Assembly (NCBI RefSeq): GCF_017654505.1
Contig: NC_054571.1
Location: 1,682,707 to 1,746,706 of the forward strand
Direction: 5' to 3'
Source of the DNA: Polyodon spathula
Lineage: Eukaryota; Chordata; Actinopteri; Acipenseriformes; Polyodontidae
DNA length: 64,000 nucleotides
Shown here: positions 12,498-23,293 of the stretch, piece after piece
How positions within the stretch are numbered: position 1 is the stretch's first letter
Layout: the number at the start of each line of letters is the position of its first letter
Notes under the pieces: generated by a model
The model's input: only the letters and a program-made list of their open reading frames with translations
The model's database searches: none
What the model was told of the DNA's origin: nothing
Translations under genes and position numbers: made by a program

Positions 12498-12757
12498 GGA
12501 GGCTTGGTGCTGCAGTGGTTAGAGAAAGGGGGCTGGCTACCCAGAGGTTCCCAGTTCAATCCCAGCTCAGCCATTAACTCGCTGTGTGTGACCCTGAGCA
12601 AGTCACTTAACCTCCTTGTGCGCCGTCCTTCAGATGAGACATAAAACAAACAAGGTCCTATTGGAAATGACTCTGCTGCATCAGTTGTTGATGCACAGTT
12701 CACCCCCTAGTCTCTGCAAGTCACTTTGGATAAAAGCATCTGCAAAATGACTAATTA
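12498..12757 (+). mobile_element. tRNA-derived SINE, copy 2 (different tail)
   Basis: The head carries an A-box-like GGTGCTGCAGTGG (12506-12518) and a B-box-like AGTTCAATCCC (12553-12563). The central GTGTGTGACCCTGAGCAAGTCACTTAACCTCCTTGTGC matches the SINE at 9283 closely. The 3' end is instead GTCACTTTGGATAAAAGCAT, CTGCAAAATGACTAA, a different LINE-type tail. That tail also occurs, reversed, at 18703-18745. Confidence 0.85.
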
Positions 12758-14808
12758 AGGACAAATAAACACATCGACCCAATGAACGCTTTTAAACATT
12801 GACTGAAGATGTTTCTGTTTTTACCTGGATGTTGGTCAGTAGTTCTTGTGATGCCGACATGAAGGTTCCTATAAAGATTGTATTATATTTTAACGTGGCT
12901 GTACTGCCTTCTTAATCAGCAGTGTGTTTGGGGGTCAGGATGGGGTTGTCCAGTGAACACACGGCACTGGTCCCACTTCCTCAGACTCTGCATATCTCTC
13001 CTTTCAGAAGCTCACACAAACTCCAAACCAAATGCACAGTCCGTTTATATCTATTTAATAAAAGACAGCTAAAAATTTCTGGAATCAAATTCACTCGCGA
13101 AACTCTGCGTTTTTTTACCACGGGAGTCAGCTGATGACTTGAAAATCTCCAATTAGCAACATTAGCGGCTTTATTAAACCCTAATTGTCTGGTCTGGGCT
13201 CCCAGTACCGACAGCTTTTTTGAGATGTCGCTTTCATTTGGTGCTGTGCCAGGAATATTTAATGAGAGCGCGCTTTCATTTCTCAGATCCATACAAGACT
13301 ATTCATGAACTTATTCCCAATGTGACAGCTCAGTACTTATTATTACTACTTCAAATTTGGCTGATCTTTTCTTTAACAGGATATTAAAATTATTTACAGG
13401 CTAAAAACAGAATAGTCTTGCTAAAATACACCCCCCCTATTGAAGCTGCTATGACAAACCAGAAAACGAAACCAGAAAGTGCTTTTTTTTCGTTCCTAGA
13501 AATGACGCACGCATGCAGGCACACACACAGGGGAGCTGCTTCCATGCTCCTGGGCCCAGCCTGGGAAAGGGGATGTTGCTTTTCAAAGGCATCTGCTGCC
13601 GGCTTTTCAATGTTCCTGAATTTGCAGGATTGGAGAGTGGGCTCATGTCCCGCTCACACCCTGCTGTCTGGTACACAGTCCCCCTCAAGCCAGCTCTGTG
13701 GAGTTTCTTTACTCCGCTTGTGTTACCATGAATGCAGAGGTTATTGTAAGCAGCCCTTACCATGCAAGGGCAAAAATTCAATTGAAAATGATCATAGTAT
13801 CACATGCATGCGCACATACAGTAACACACCTAAACCAGAAGTTTGTGAATTAAATGTGCTGTTTACACATCAGTATCACCTGCTGGTGTCAATCACCTAC
13901 ATCATATTTACTCTCACTTCTGAACAGCTAATGGTAACTGCTTGTTTAGCTTGAATCGATGTTAATGCAGCAGTATTGGACTGGTCATGTCTGAATGATT
14001 GACTCAGGGATGGATTAGCTTAGGCTGGAGGGAGAAAGGAGAGAGAACAAAGATGGCGACTGTATTTGTTTGTGCACGAGATCTGATTGCATTATCCAGT
14101 AAAGCGTTTAAGAACACAACAGCCTTGTCAGGTTCATTATTAAACCCCATTTACAATTCTACACTATTTTCAAATCTGGATGGGATGCCAGACCCTTTAA
14201 GTACACAAGTGGTAAAAACAGAGCCAAAAAATGAGCAGGCTGGCAGTCATGAGATCAGAGCTGCCCTAGTCTGAGAAATCACAAGATAAAAATATTGATT
14301 GGGTTATTTTAGTGAAAGAAACCTGGGGAGGTGGGGGTACATATGGGCTCTACCAGCGAGAGAACAAATCTCAAAGTATACATGTGAAAAAACCCAGCAG
14401 TCTTTAAAAGAGACGGCAGGTCAGCTCTTGTTATTCCTCCAAATAAAATCTTCCTTCATCTGTCGGGACACCGCGATTACAGAGCCTCTTGCACACTCAC
14501 GACACAAATAAAAAAAAAAAAAATCATTGTCCCTGTCTCTGTTGCTTGTCATTCTCCAAGGCACTCGCTTCCCTGCTGTTTAACTACTGTGTTAACACAA
14601 GGCGAAGAGTCACTGTTAATTATTGTTTCTGAAAAGGAGAAGCGCTTTGAAACAAATAAAAAGCAATTTCCTTCCCCAACCAAAGAGACATGCTCTGTTC
14701 AACTATATGATTGCAGAGTTGCTCCAGTCAGGAAAGCCTTATTGCTTTTTTATAATTACCATCCCTGGGAGAAGAAATATACCAATATTATATGATGTGA
14801 GATCATAT

Positions 14809-14846
<38 letters not shown>

Positions 14847-15774
14847 GTATATATGTAACATTTTCATTAGACGTTCTACTCCAGTGAATATACAGTGACA
14901 CTGACAGCTAGTCTTAAATGCTTGGTCAGAAAGAAACAAAAAAGGTGCGTGGAAGAACATGGGGTTTGACCATTAGCACGAATTAGACAGAAAGATGAAA
15001 CGCAGTAAAATGTTTCATTAGCAGGCTTGTGAAAAGTATTTGTTTTTTAGAGCCTAGTGCATTGCATCAGAAATAAATCACACATATATGTAACAAGCAG
15101 ATGCTTATTCTATTTGGGCTTCAGTAAAATCAATATTGCCAGTTTAGTACTGGGTTCTTAGAATGGCACTATGCAAAGCCCTTTAATTGTATGCAACGCA
15201 ATTGACAGGGGTAATCACTGGCTGCAGGGGTTTGCCTCTTTAATTAGCTCCCCTTGATTTTACCCAGATGCGTCGTTTTGTTCACTGTTACGCTGCTTTG
15301 GTTATATTTAATTCCTACGTTGTAGTGCTGTGTTCGTTTTACTTTATTGAAAGTGCATGTTTATCCTTGTTAATTATCATTCACGGAGTTCAGCTGCTAG
15401 TTATTTCTCCCATATTATCTGAGGGGGAGGCTCGAGAGATTTGCAAACTGGTTGAGAGAGAGGACTGGCAAAGGACGGGCCGAAGCGGAGCTAGTGGTGT
15501 CTGTGTTAAGAAAGTGAGAATATTCATTCTTTTACTTTTGGGTAAGTAGGGATGTGATTATTTGTCAGTGATGTTTCTCGTCTCCAGTCACCCACCCCTT
15601 CCTGGCACAGCTGCGACTGAAATAACGCCTGGGTTTTAAAGTGGCGTAGTTGGCTACAATAACTTTTTACACAGTCCTAATTGGCCAGGTGTTACATATA
15701 TACTTTTTTATGTATGACATAATCTGACAGCATCTTAATCGTTCTGTAAGGATTCTAGAATCGCCCAGTGCATC
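12758..15774. other. Unassigned sequence
   Basis: The longest open frame (13418-13954, +, 178 codons) has no domain signature, biased composition or splice support, and I do not call it a gene. A compound (TA)n-(CA)n tract lies at 14806-14848. The AT-rich block 13135-13290 contains homeodomain-type CAATTAG/CCTAATTG cores and could be a conserved non-coding element. Confidence 0.35.
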
Positions 15775-15962
15775 AAGCTGAGGGCACACAAAACCACTTT
15801 TTTAGGGACAGTGGCTTGAAACCTGGTTCCAGAAGACTGGGAAACCTAGTTTGTGGCAACTTTGCCAGATCAAACCCTAAGCCTCCTCTGGTGGGCCATG
15901 CAGTAGCCTGAAACCAAGTCTCCAAGCCACAAAGTGGCTTCTTGTTTCCTCAGCTTAAGGAT
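15775..15962 (+). repeat. Interspersed repeat R4, copy 1
   Basis: Contains GGGACAGTGGCTTGAAACCTGGTTCCAG and AACCTAGTTTGTG, which recur as a reverse complement at 59205-59293. Its two halves are partly complementary (GTGGCTTGAAACC near the left, AAACCAAG..CCAAGCCAC near the right), which suggests a foldback or MITE. Confidence 0.45.
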
Positions 15963-16024
15963 TCTAGATTCTAGACCAGGGGAGGCCATTTACAATTCCA
16001 TTACCCCAGCCAACACTACCCTAT

Positions 16025-16025
16025 C

Positions 16026-16072
<47 letters not shown>
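16025..16072. repeat. (AAT)n microsatellite
   Basis: Sixteen AAT units without obvious interruption. Confidence 0.95.
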
Positions 16073-16073
<1 letters not shown>

Positions 16074-16095
16074 GGATAATCTCTGCACACATTAA

Positions 16096-16312
16096 CCACT
16101 TAAGGTACGCAAGGTATTGAGCGTTTGTTCAAACTGATTAAATTACATGCGAGCAACTCAAGAATCACAAGGAGGAAACTGGCCATTTGGATGACCAGAT
16201 CCATCCTAGTCAGTACATTTTAAACCCTGTTTTGTGCACCTTGTTGCAAAAATAAAATAAGTTACCCTCATTTGCATTTGTAGGATAGATATGTCCCTTG
16301 TACCTTAAAGGG
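16096..16312. mobile_element. piggyBac-like MITE, subfamily A, copy 1
   Basis: A 217-bp unit. The left flank is TTAA (16092-16095) and the right flank TTGA (16313-16316, one change from TTAA). The ends are inverted: CCACTTAAGGTACGCAAGG at the left and CCTTGTACCTTAAAGG at the right. The interior GATGACCAGATC..CAGTA..TTTAAACCCTGTTTTGTGCACC is shared with 45563-45731. No transposase frame is present. Confidence 0.65.
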
Positions 16313-16339
16313 TTGAGAAGAGTTGAGCCCTTGACAGCT

Positions 16340-16700
16340 TTGTGGTAATGAAATGCACGTGTAATTAGTGCCTGTTACTTTTATTGCGTGCTAATGTGAT
16401 TCCAATCGTATGTGGCAGTAAATTTAATTGGAGACGCAACACCCCTGCTGGGAGCAATTTAACAGGTTTTCAAGTTTGCGAGTCTGTCTACTGCTGAAAT
16501 ATAGAAAGGTGAGACAAACAATCACTTATCAAATACGAACGAGATGTAGTTTTTATCACGCCACAGCTCTGGTAAATAAACCTGTCAGATAGTTATTGAT
16601 TGACACTCAATCATTGTGTAAACAAAGGAAACCGAGAGACCGCATTGTTTTGTGTTGAGTAATTAACGCGTTCTATTCCATTTAATGAACAACAACTTCA
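16340..16700. promoter_or_regulatory. Possible conserved non-coding block
   Basis: Non-repetitive AT-rich sequence dense in homeodomain-type cores (GTAATTAG, TTTAATTGG), a PBX/HOX-like TGATTGACA near 16597 and a forkhead-like GTAAACAAAGG near 16618. This is inferred only from motif density. Conservation across species has not been checked. Confidence 0.2.
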
Positions 16701-16789
16701 CCTTTCTAAAAGGTAATTAGCACTGGCACATCCAACAAAATATGCTGGCGAATGATGCAAACACATGCTGGCGAATGATCCAGTAGTCC

Positions 16790-16952
16790 TGCTGGATCCA
16801 GCCTCTTTACAGATACCTGACATAATGATCCAGCCTCTTTACAGATATCTGACCAATGATCCAGCCTCTTTACAGAAACCTGACATAATGATCCAGCCTC
16901 TTTACAGATATCTGACCTAATGATCCAGCCTCTTTACAGATATCTTTACAGG
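16790..16952. repeat. Minisatellite, unit about 33 bp
   Basis: Five near-identical copies of ATGATCCAGCCTCTTTACAG followed by ATATCTGACC or AAACCTGACAT. Confidence 0.9.
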
Positions 16953-17270
16953 TTTCGAGGCTATTTGCAATTTGCATGGTGTGCCTGTGGTTTATGCCTA
17001 GTTACATATTAAACAGCAGAACTTGCTATAAAGTCTTGCCAGCTGATCTGAGCATCTTTTTAACTTCATTTACCGCTGGAAGTTTCCCTGCTGCTGCAGC
17101 AGTCCAGACTTTGTTCACTGGCTGCAATTTCACGCCACAGGAACCCCTGGGGTCCTCACAGCCCGCGGGCTGCTCATTTAACAAATTGGAAGCTTCTTAC
17201 CAAGTCACGTGACTGCAACAGGTCGCTCTGGTTCTCTGCACAGCTGCTAACAGTAATAACATCCATATAC

Positions 17271-17420
17271 ATCCCCTTATACAAGCATGACAATAAAGCA
17301 GAGGCAAGCGTTGTAAAGCCCAGAGAGGTATAGTAAAGTATGTTTAAAAAAAAAACACACACATGGCAAGGCAGAGTAAATGATGGTAAAGAAGAAGTAT
17401 AAACACAGGGAAAGCGTGGA
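17271..17420 (+). repeat. Family R2, copy b
   Basis: Motifs AGCATGACAATAAAGCAGAG, AAGCGTTGTAAAGCCCAGAG, AGGTATAGTAAAGTATG and ACATGGCAAGGCAGAGTAAA occur in the same order as in the other R2 copies. An A run interrupts it. Confidence 0.5.
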
Positions 17421-17479
17421 AAACATTTCAAAATGACTGTGGGTCTCAGTATTTGTGATTAAGATGTTTCTTCACTAAA

Positions 17480-17625
17480 CCCCGGCTCCTTCACTTTGGA
17501 ACTCCCCCGCTCATTAACTATGGAACCCACATCCAGGTTCTACCCGGCATGCTGAGTCAATCAACATCTTTAAAGCTAAGCTTTAAAAATATGTATGTGG
17601 CCTGGTCTGGTCTGGTGTCACTTGT
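17480..17625 (+). mobile_element. L2-like LINE 3' fragment
   Basis: CGGCTCCTTCACTTTGGAACTC followed by an in-frame-like stretch resembles the conserved Leu-Trp-Asn-Ser-Leu-Pro region near the C-terminus of L2/CR1-clade reverse transcriptases (here ..GTPPLINYGTHIQ.., decayed). Nothing upstream of the C-terminus remains. Confidence 0.4.
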
Positions 17626-17954
17626 TTTCAGCCTTTTAAATTTACTCTCCTCCTCTCTACCGTTCTTTCGCCCTGAACACCCAACCCCGAGTGAGTGAAA
17701 ACATGCTGCTTTTATGCAGCTGTACCGAGACTCGATTGCTAATCAATCATTCAATTGGTATCTCCGTACATCTGCACGTGAACTAACTGTGCTCTCCCCG
17801 TGCCCCCCTACAAATACCCACTTTAATCTGCACGTGGCGTGATTGTGCAATCCCCATGCCTAAATACAAATATACATTTTACATCACCTGTGTTACATAA
17901 CCCACACCAATACAACATGTAACACAAAATACACACAGGGACAGGGCAACCTGC

Positions 17955-18030
17955 TACATACGGTCTGGTCTGGTCTGGTTTGGCCTGGCCTGGCACGGTA
18001 TAGTTTGGTCTAGTCCGGTATGGTAAACAC
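17955..18030. repeat. Degenerate (CTGGT)n pentamer tract
   Basis: Repeated TCTGGT, TTTGGC, CCTGGC and GTCTAGTCCGGTATGG units. A shorter version of the same pentamer occurs at 17600-17620. Confidence 0.8.
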
Positions 18031-18702
18031 ATTGCTGTTGACTCATTTCTCACGGTGTAAATGCTTACTGAGTTCTCTGTGTATATGTGTGTTTCTTTTA
18101 TTAAAGTTTTAAGTTTTTTTTACAGAGCACGTTGCATGGCCAGAGTTGGTATTAATGTTGAAAGCCTGGACAGCAGTGAATTATTTACAGCTTCTCATTT
18201 CGCATTTCCTTGTAGAACGCGGTTTCCAACCTCGTGATCCTCTCGTATCAAGTCTAGTCCTCTCCCTCCTTTCGCCCTTTCAGTTCAGAAGGCTCTTTAT
18301 TTTCTCTCGCTCTCTCGGGTTCATAGATCCTTTTGTACTTTTGAAATTATATAGGACACCTCTTTCTTTCTTTCTTTTTTTTTTTTTTTTTTTTACTAAA
18401 CTCGTCTTCTATCATCACAGATCTCTCTCCTGGATTCAGCAATTTAAAAATTAAAAAAAAACAAAAAAACAGCTCATGCCTTTATGTCTCCATGGAAAAA
18501 AAGAGCCCTGCATTGCAGGCAATGCCATCTTTCTGTATTAATGTGCAGTACTTTCCCTGCAGAAGCAATTCAATGAGTTTTGCCATTCAGCGATACAATA
18601 GAGCAGATTGTCTAGACATTATGGAAGATATAATATAGTTTTATTTTTATGTTGAATACATTATTATTTCAGCTGGAAGTAACAGGCAGTTCCTCTGGCT
18701 TT
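18031..18702. other. Unassigned sequence
   Basis: Pyrimidine-rich with a T run at 18372-18394. No exon supported. Confidence 0.35.
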
Positions 18703-18760
18703 GTTATTTATTTGGCAGACGCCTTTATCCAAGGTGACTTACATGTGTTACAAGAGCTAC
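18703..18760 (-). mobile_element. SINE/LINE-type tail, reversed
   Basis: TTTGGCAGACGCCTTTATCC followed by AAGGTGACTTACA is the reverse complement of the TGGATAAA-type tail of the SINE at 12498. No tRNA-like head was found to its right. Confidence 0.55.
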
Positions 18761-18983
18761 AATGCAAGATCAATACTTAAATACAATGCAGTTTACTGTA
18801 ATAATACACCAAAATACAATAAGAAATAGGACGCAACAAGTTAGGATTACAACAAGTTATATCTACAATGACAAAGTAGTTTTGCTTGCTGCTTAGTGAG
18901 TACCTGTGGACAAGACACACACGGCTGCAAGTTCAAAAGTAGAGTCACGGCAAGGAAGGTGATGGCCTTGACTTATATCAAGG

Positions 18984-19357
18984 TGTAGCAGGGCGAGGAG
19001 CCCTGTACATTTATTTGTTTATTTATTTTTAGAACGAGATCTCTACCGCCCGCCCCTGTGCAATTTATTGGTTTGTTTGTCTTATAATTTATTTTGTGTA
19101 TTTAATATATATATATATATATATATGTGTTCTGGCAGAGGCGAGGTTGGCAGCTTGCCCTCTGCCAGGAGTAATTCATATAAAACCCCATACAGAAGGT
19201 GGCCATCTCCCGAATTAATGAAGCATTCTTTTTTGTTCAAATATTTATTTTATTTTTGTTTTTTAAAATAAAACGGCGCAAGCCCCATTTGCACCCTACC
19301 CAACCTGTGTGTGTTTTACTGCCTGCTTCTGGCCTGACGACACACCATCCTGTCACA
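18984..19357 (+). mobile_element. Solo LTR 1, complete, with target-site duplication
   Basis: The 374-bp unit begins TGTAGCAGGG and ends CCTGTCACA (TG..CA). It is flanked on both sides by CAAGG (18979-18983 and 19358-19362), a 5-bp target-site duplication. It holds CTCTGCCAGG, GTGGCCATCTCCCGAATTAA and AATAAAACGGCG (polyadenylation-type) blocks, which it shares with the LTR sequences near 46183 and 48206. No internal gag/pol region adjoins it, so it arose by LTR-LTR recombination. An (AT)n tract lies inside (19106-19126). Confidence 0.85.
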
Positions 19358-19530
19358 CAAGGGTATGCATAGAATAGTACAGAGTAAGTATTTATGACCT
19401 CGATGTCATTAGGTAAGCAAATCATGGTAAAGCTGATTAAATGTAAAGGTGACAGACAGACGGACGGGTGTGCAGACAGAGAGACACCCTCTCCACAGGC
19501 GGTTCTCAAGATACAAGGAACAATGTAAAG

Positions 19531-19612
19531 CAGGGATGGAAATAAGACTCCCAGTGAATATCAGTTTGATTCATTCCTGGTTTTATTGCAAGTTTAGTCT
19601 CCTGAGCTAACT
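19531..19612 (+). mobile_element. hAT-like MITE fragment
   Basis: CAGGGATGGAAATAAGACTC matches the left end of the elements at 12067 and 39612. No right end is found before the MITE at 19620. Confidence 0.4.
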
Positions 19613-19619
19613 ATCGAGA

Positions 19620-19735
19620 CAGCTGTGGCCAAAAGTTTAGCATCACCTAGAATTTTAAGATTGAGACATAATTAAAAATAAATAAATACATTAAAAAAGC
19701 ACATATTTTAGATTTCTTCTTGTCATGAAAACGAA
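19620..19735 (+). mobile_element. Tc1/mariner-like MITE, copy 2 (truncated)
   Basis: CAGCTGTGGCCAAAAGTTTA, GCATCACCTAGAATTTTAAG, ATTGAGACATAATT. Only the left arm and part of the interior are present, and the right inverted end is missing. Confidence 0.65.
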
Positions 19736-20132
19736 AAGTTCTGGGATCGTAACTTTACTCCCTTTCCTGTGAAATTCAGACGTTTTGCTTGGAGGGGAGG
19801 CTCTTGTTTGCGATTTCATTTTTCTTTATCAAATATACAGGATGCAACAGTAAGTATAAGGAATATGATTTATTAAGAAGTCAAAAGCACTAGCAAGCCC
19901 AGACTTGTGCATCATTCAATACCAAACATGACCTTTAAAATAACCACACAATTTCAGTAAACCCATTTTCTTATTTTCTTTCCAACATGCCAGCTGTCTA
20001 ATAAAGAACTCAAGCACAGGGAGGCGCTTCCACTGGCTAGCTTCCCAGACTAGGACAACTTTAATAAAAACATATATGAGAAAAATCTTTTCAAAGATGT
20101 ACTCGTGAGCATTGTAAAACAAGCTCTCCTAC

Positions 20133-20203
20133 CTTCTTCTGCAGTGCATTGTCATCCCCACTTCTGTCCCAATCGTCGTTCATTTCTGATTCAACTTGTG
20201 CAT
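20133..20203 (-). CDS. Putative internal coding exon, gene unknown
   Basis: On the minus strand a T-rich tract ending in CAG (acceptor) precedes 71 bp that read AQVESEMNDDWDRSG.. and end ..DDNALQKK, immediately followed by GTAGGA (donor). The first two bases complete a codon from the previous exon, so the phase is 1 in and 0 out. The peptide is strongly acidic with a few basic residues at its end, and it is not low-complexity. I do not recognise the family. The acceptor is good and the donor average. Seventy-one bases of open frame could occur by chance, so this is a candidate only. Confidence 0.35.
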
Positions 20204-20814
20204 CTGAAAAAAAAGGTAAAAACACAACGAGAGCATGATTCCATCTGGCTCCAAGGATCAGACAAACACCCCCCCCCCCCCAGCACAAGAGCATTAAAAT
20301 CACCCCAAAACACCTTGCTCTCCTTGAAAAACAGATTTTAAACAAATAAAAAGGAACCCAAAATATCACTATAAAGCAATTTAATTCATTACACGTTTTT
20401 TTCCCCTCCCAAACGCAAGGAGACAGAAAACACACAAAAATTCACGATCCAAAAAAAATATCAGCAGCATCCCTACAGATTAAAACAAAGGCCTTCATTG
20501 TCTAATTTGCATATTGCACCATTAATATACCAGATTATTTCAAATTGAGATTATGCAATAGTTTGTAAAAGTTATGACCAATTCTCACGTTGTGTTGGAC
20601 TAGCATTTTTGATATAGTTGGAACATCCTGATTAAAAAAAACCTTCCACCTTATTTTTCCTGCTTTTGTATACTGCCATTTTAGCTTGCCCTAAAATAAA
20701 ATTTGCCGCTTGATCGACGAACGGATTTCTTTTTGTAAAACGAAACCCCAACATAAAGAAGCCCTCTGTCTGCACCATCAGAAACAAGCTTGTATCCAGC
20801 TGGAGCGCCCCCAC

Positions 20815-20880
20815 CTCTGAGCAGGGCACAAGCCAGCGGTCTCCAGGGCAGATCATCTGGTCTGTACAGCAGCTTCTGCA
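20815..20880 (-). CDS. Possible preceding exon (weak)
   Basis: On the minus strand, TTTCCTTCAGTCAG could serve as the acceptor and GAG followed by GTGGGG as the donor. The enclosed 66 bp read QKLLYRPDDLPWRPLACALL plus one base. That last base (G) joined to the AT at the start of the 20133-20203 exon gives Asp and keeps the frame open. The sequence also stays open past the donor to 20681, so the boundary is not forced. No known family recognised. Confidence 0.15.
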
Positions 20881-20881
20881 C

Positions 20882-21714
20882 TGACTGAAGGAAAGCGGCA
20901 GTCTGACTGGGGACGTCAAACAGCCAAACTTTTAAATGTAATCCATTTCAAAAAGAAAACACATCTCTTAGCCTTTCCTTTTCCTCGCCTGTATTGCAAA
21001 TGGTCCCAGAGGGACAGCGTACAGTACAGCAGCTAAAAGCACAGATAAAATTGCCATCCTTCATTGCAATAACACGGGACCCTGCTCCGAGCTGGTGTAG
21101 TACTGTACCAGATCTCACTGGCGTCTTCAGACTACAGTTAGGGGAGATATCATTCTGCAGTTCAAAAGCTGCATCTCCCTAGACAGAGGAGGAAATGACT
21201 GTTTACCTTTGAGGGAGTCACAGATCCATTCACATTTGATTACAGTTCAGACGGGTTATATATTCCTGCATTGCCGCAGTCGAGTCTCTATAGCGCACAA
21301 CCACAGTTTATTCTTACTGCCTTTTTTTACAGTGATCTCTTAATAATAAAAAAAAAAAGTATAAACAGTGCCACAGTAACTCACTTTGTGGCAAAGCCAT
21401 TTGCCCAAACAAACCTAGAAAAGGCTTATTCACACATTAGTTTACAGATTATTTACAGGTTTTTAAATGAGACAAAACGCTATTCCCCTCTGACATCATA
21501 TTATTGACCAATGTCTGTTGCTTTTTCCACTCAATAGTTTCGCACTAGAAGACTCAACTCCAGTCAATATTTACAGCAGGTTTTTTTAAATCTTTTTTTT
21601 TTGTAGCTTTTAGTAAACTTCCAGTTCTGAAAATCACAATATAAACCCTCTGACGTGCACCTTATAAACGCTTACCCTGGTAGATTTGCAAAAATTTTTT
21701 GCAGCTTTCCCATG
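20882..21714. other. Unassigned sequence
   Basis: No repeat or additional exon recognised. T and A homopolymers near 21590 and 21348. Confidence 0.35.
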
Positions 21715-21890
21715 CTTCCATCCAAGGTTATATACTGTGCATTTACTGTACCCCAGTTTACAATGGTTTGCCATGTGTTTAATATGCTTTACCTTTCTGG
21801 GCTTTAGCATGCTTACCTAGGCTTTACCATGCTTTCACGCTGCTTTATTACACTTTGCTACACTTTTACTATAGCAGACTTTTAGAAGGG
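21715..21890 (-). repeat. Family R2, copy c
   Basis: Reverse-orientation motifs: GTTTGCCATGTGTTTAATATG, CTTTACC, TCTGGGCTTTAGCATGCTTACC, AGGCTTTACCATGCTTTCAC, TTTGCTACACTTTTACTAT. Confidence 0.65.
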
Positions 21891-21904
21891 TGATGACACT
21901 ATGA

Positions 21905-21996
21905 ATTAGTTTCTTATCTTGTTATGCGCTTTGTGATGGTGGTCCAATATGAAAGGCGCTATATAAAAATAAAGATGATTATTATTATTATTATTA

Positions 21997-22038
<42 letters not shown>
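21905..22038 (+). mobile_element. L2-like/SINE-type 3' end with (ATT)n tail
   Basis: TTGTTATGCGCTTTGTGATG, GTGGTCCAATATGAAAGGCG, CTATATAAAAATAAAG runs directly into (ATT)n at 21978-22038. No SINE head is preserved upstream. Confidence 0.6.
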
Positions 22039-22039
<1 letters not shown>

Positions 22040-22074
22040 TGAAAAATAGCTATTTAAGAACCTGTGAGCCAGGT

Positions 22075-22270
22075 ATCCTAGAGTCTTTTGTTTTTGTTTA
22101 CCTGTTTCATTTGCTCTGTGAGCAATTATTTTTGTTAAATCTTTTATTTTATTTTTGTTGTTAAAGGAAAATAAACGGTGCACCGTGCATCCCTTTGAAC
22201 TGCAGTTACCTGGTTTGTTTTCTGTTCCTCATTCTGGCCTGACATCACCACTCAGCCATTTCTTGTCTCC
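22075..22270 (+). mobile_element. LTR 3' portion (fragment)
   Basis: T-rich sequence, then GGAAAATAAACGGTGCACCG, then TCTGGCCTGACATCACCACT. It follows the order of the right half of the solo LTR at 18984 (AAAATAAAACGGCG.., TCTGGCCTGACGACACACCA). The 5' half and clear ends are missing. Confidence 0.4.
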
Positions 22271-23130
22271 GCTGGGAGTCTCTGAACCAGCCACTTCACT
22301 TCAACAAGGTTACTGGGTATACCGATGAGACAGCCAGCCCTTTACTAAAGAGACTGGAAATCGTGAGACGGACAGATATACAGACAGAGAGACTCATCAT
22401 ATCGGACACTAAAAAAAATTCTGCTTAATACTGTTAATGCAGGACAACTGGACAACTGTTTCAGGACAACTGGATAAGCGGTGTTCCAGTTGCATGGACA
22501 CATTTAAATGTAACTCATGTGCAACCGCCACTATAACCAATATTTGGAAGCAATATTAGCAGAGATTTAGGTCTAGCTGTATCGGGTATCGTTCTGTGGC
22601 GCACTTCAGCTCTAAAACAGCAGACCGGACTGGCCATTGTGCTTTCAGTGCATTTCTTCAGCTTACTCCCTCCTTCAACATCTCGCTAATGCTGAAGTGA
22701 GGTCAAGCAGAAAAACAACAACAACAACAACATTGAATTTATTGCAGTTCTTCAGAAAGAATACATCTCTTAGCTTTGCCATGGCTGGCTGTAGAGGTGA
22801 TTCAGGCTCACTGGTCTAGCTCGACTCTAGGATAAAGTCTTTTTTTTTTTTAAATCTTACATTACCGGCTGATTTATATACATACATAGGTTTGAAAGGA
22901 GGTATAACTGCAGTGTACAAAAATAAAAAATAAAAACACGTTGGGATGTACACAAAAGTTTTAAATTATATATATATTTCAGAAAGTTTCGGACAAAAGA
23001 AAAGTAAACACAAGGGTTCTATTTCAAGAATTCTGTAGAGGGTGTCGTGATTATGTCATAATAACAACACATTAAAGTATATATTATATAGAATTCTGTA
23101 TTGCTATGTGTATTCACAGTATTTACTTTA
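22271..23130. other. Unassigned sequence
   Basis: No exon or repeat recognised beyond short AT-rich tracts. Confidence 0.35.
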
Positions 23131-23293
23131 CCCATTAAGTGCAGTTGTCACATGTGGAGGAAAGGCTACTCATTTTTTGGAGCGTTTTTAGCCTGTTATT
23201 TAAAGTTTCTCTAGCTATATTATTACAATACAGCTTACTCTAATTTCGTTAACCGCAAAAGTTTAAATGTAACGCATTTTGGTACTTAATGGG
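23131..23293. mobile_element. piggyBac-like MITE, subfamily B, copy 1
   Basis: A 163-bp unit: CCCATTAAGTGCAGTTGTC at the left, TTTTGGTACTTAATGGG at the right. The flanks are TTTA and TCAA, each one change from TTAA. Internal AGGCTACT, CTAATTTCGTTA and CCGCAAAAGTTTAAATGTAA blocks match the element at 55297-55463. Confidence 0.65.

Noticed and set aside
13418..13954. 178-codon open frame on the plus strand
   Set aside because: No signal peptide, domain, composition bias or splice/promoter context. Such lengths arise by chance in 64 kb of six frames.
15268..15549. Hydrophobic 93-codon frame ending near a GGTAAGTAG donor-like site
   Set aside because: The donor-like site lies at the stop and the frame lacks an upstream acceptor or protein-like features. 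I judged it chance.
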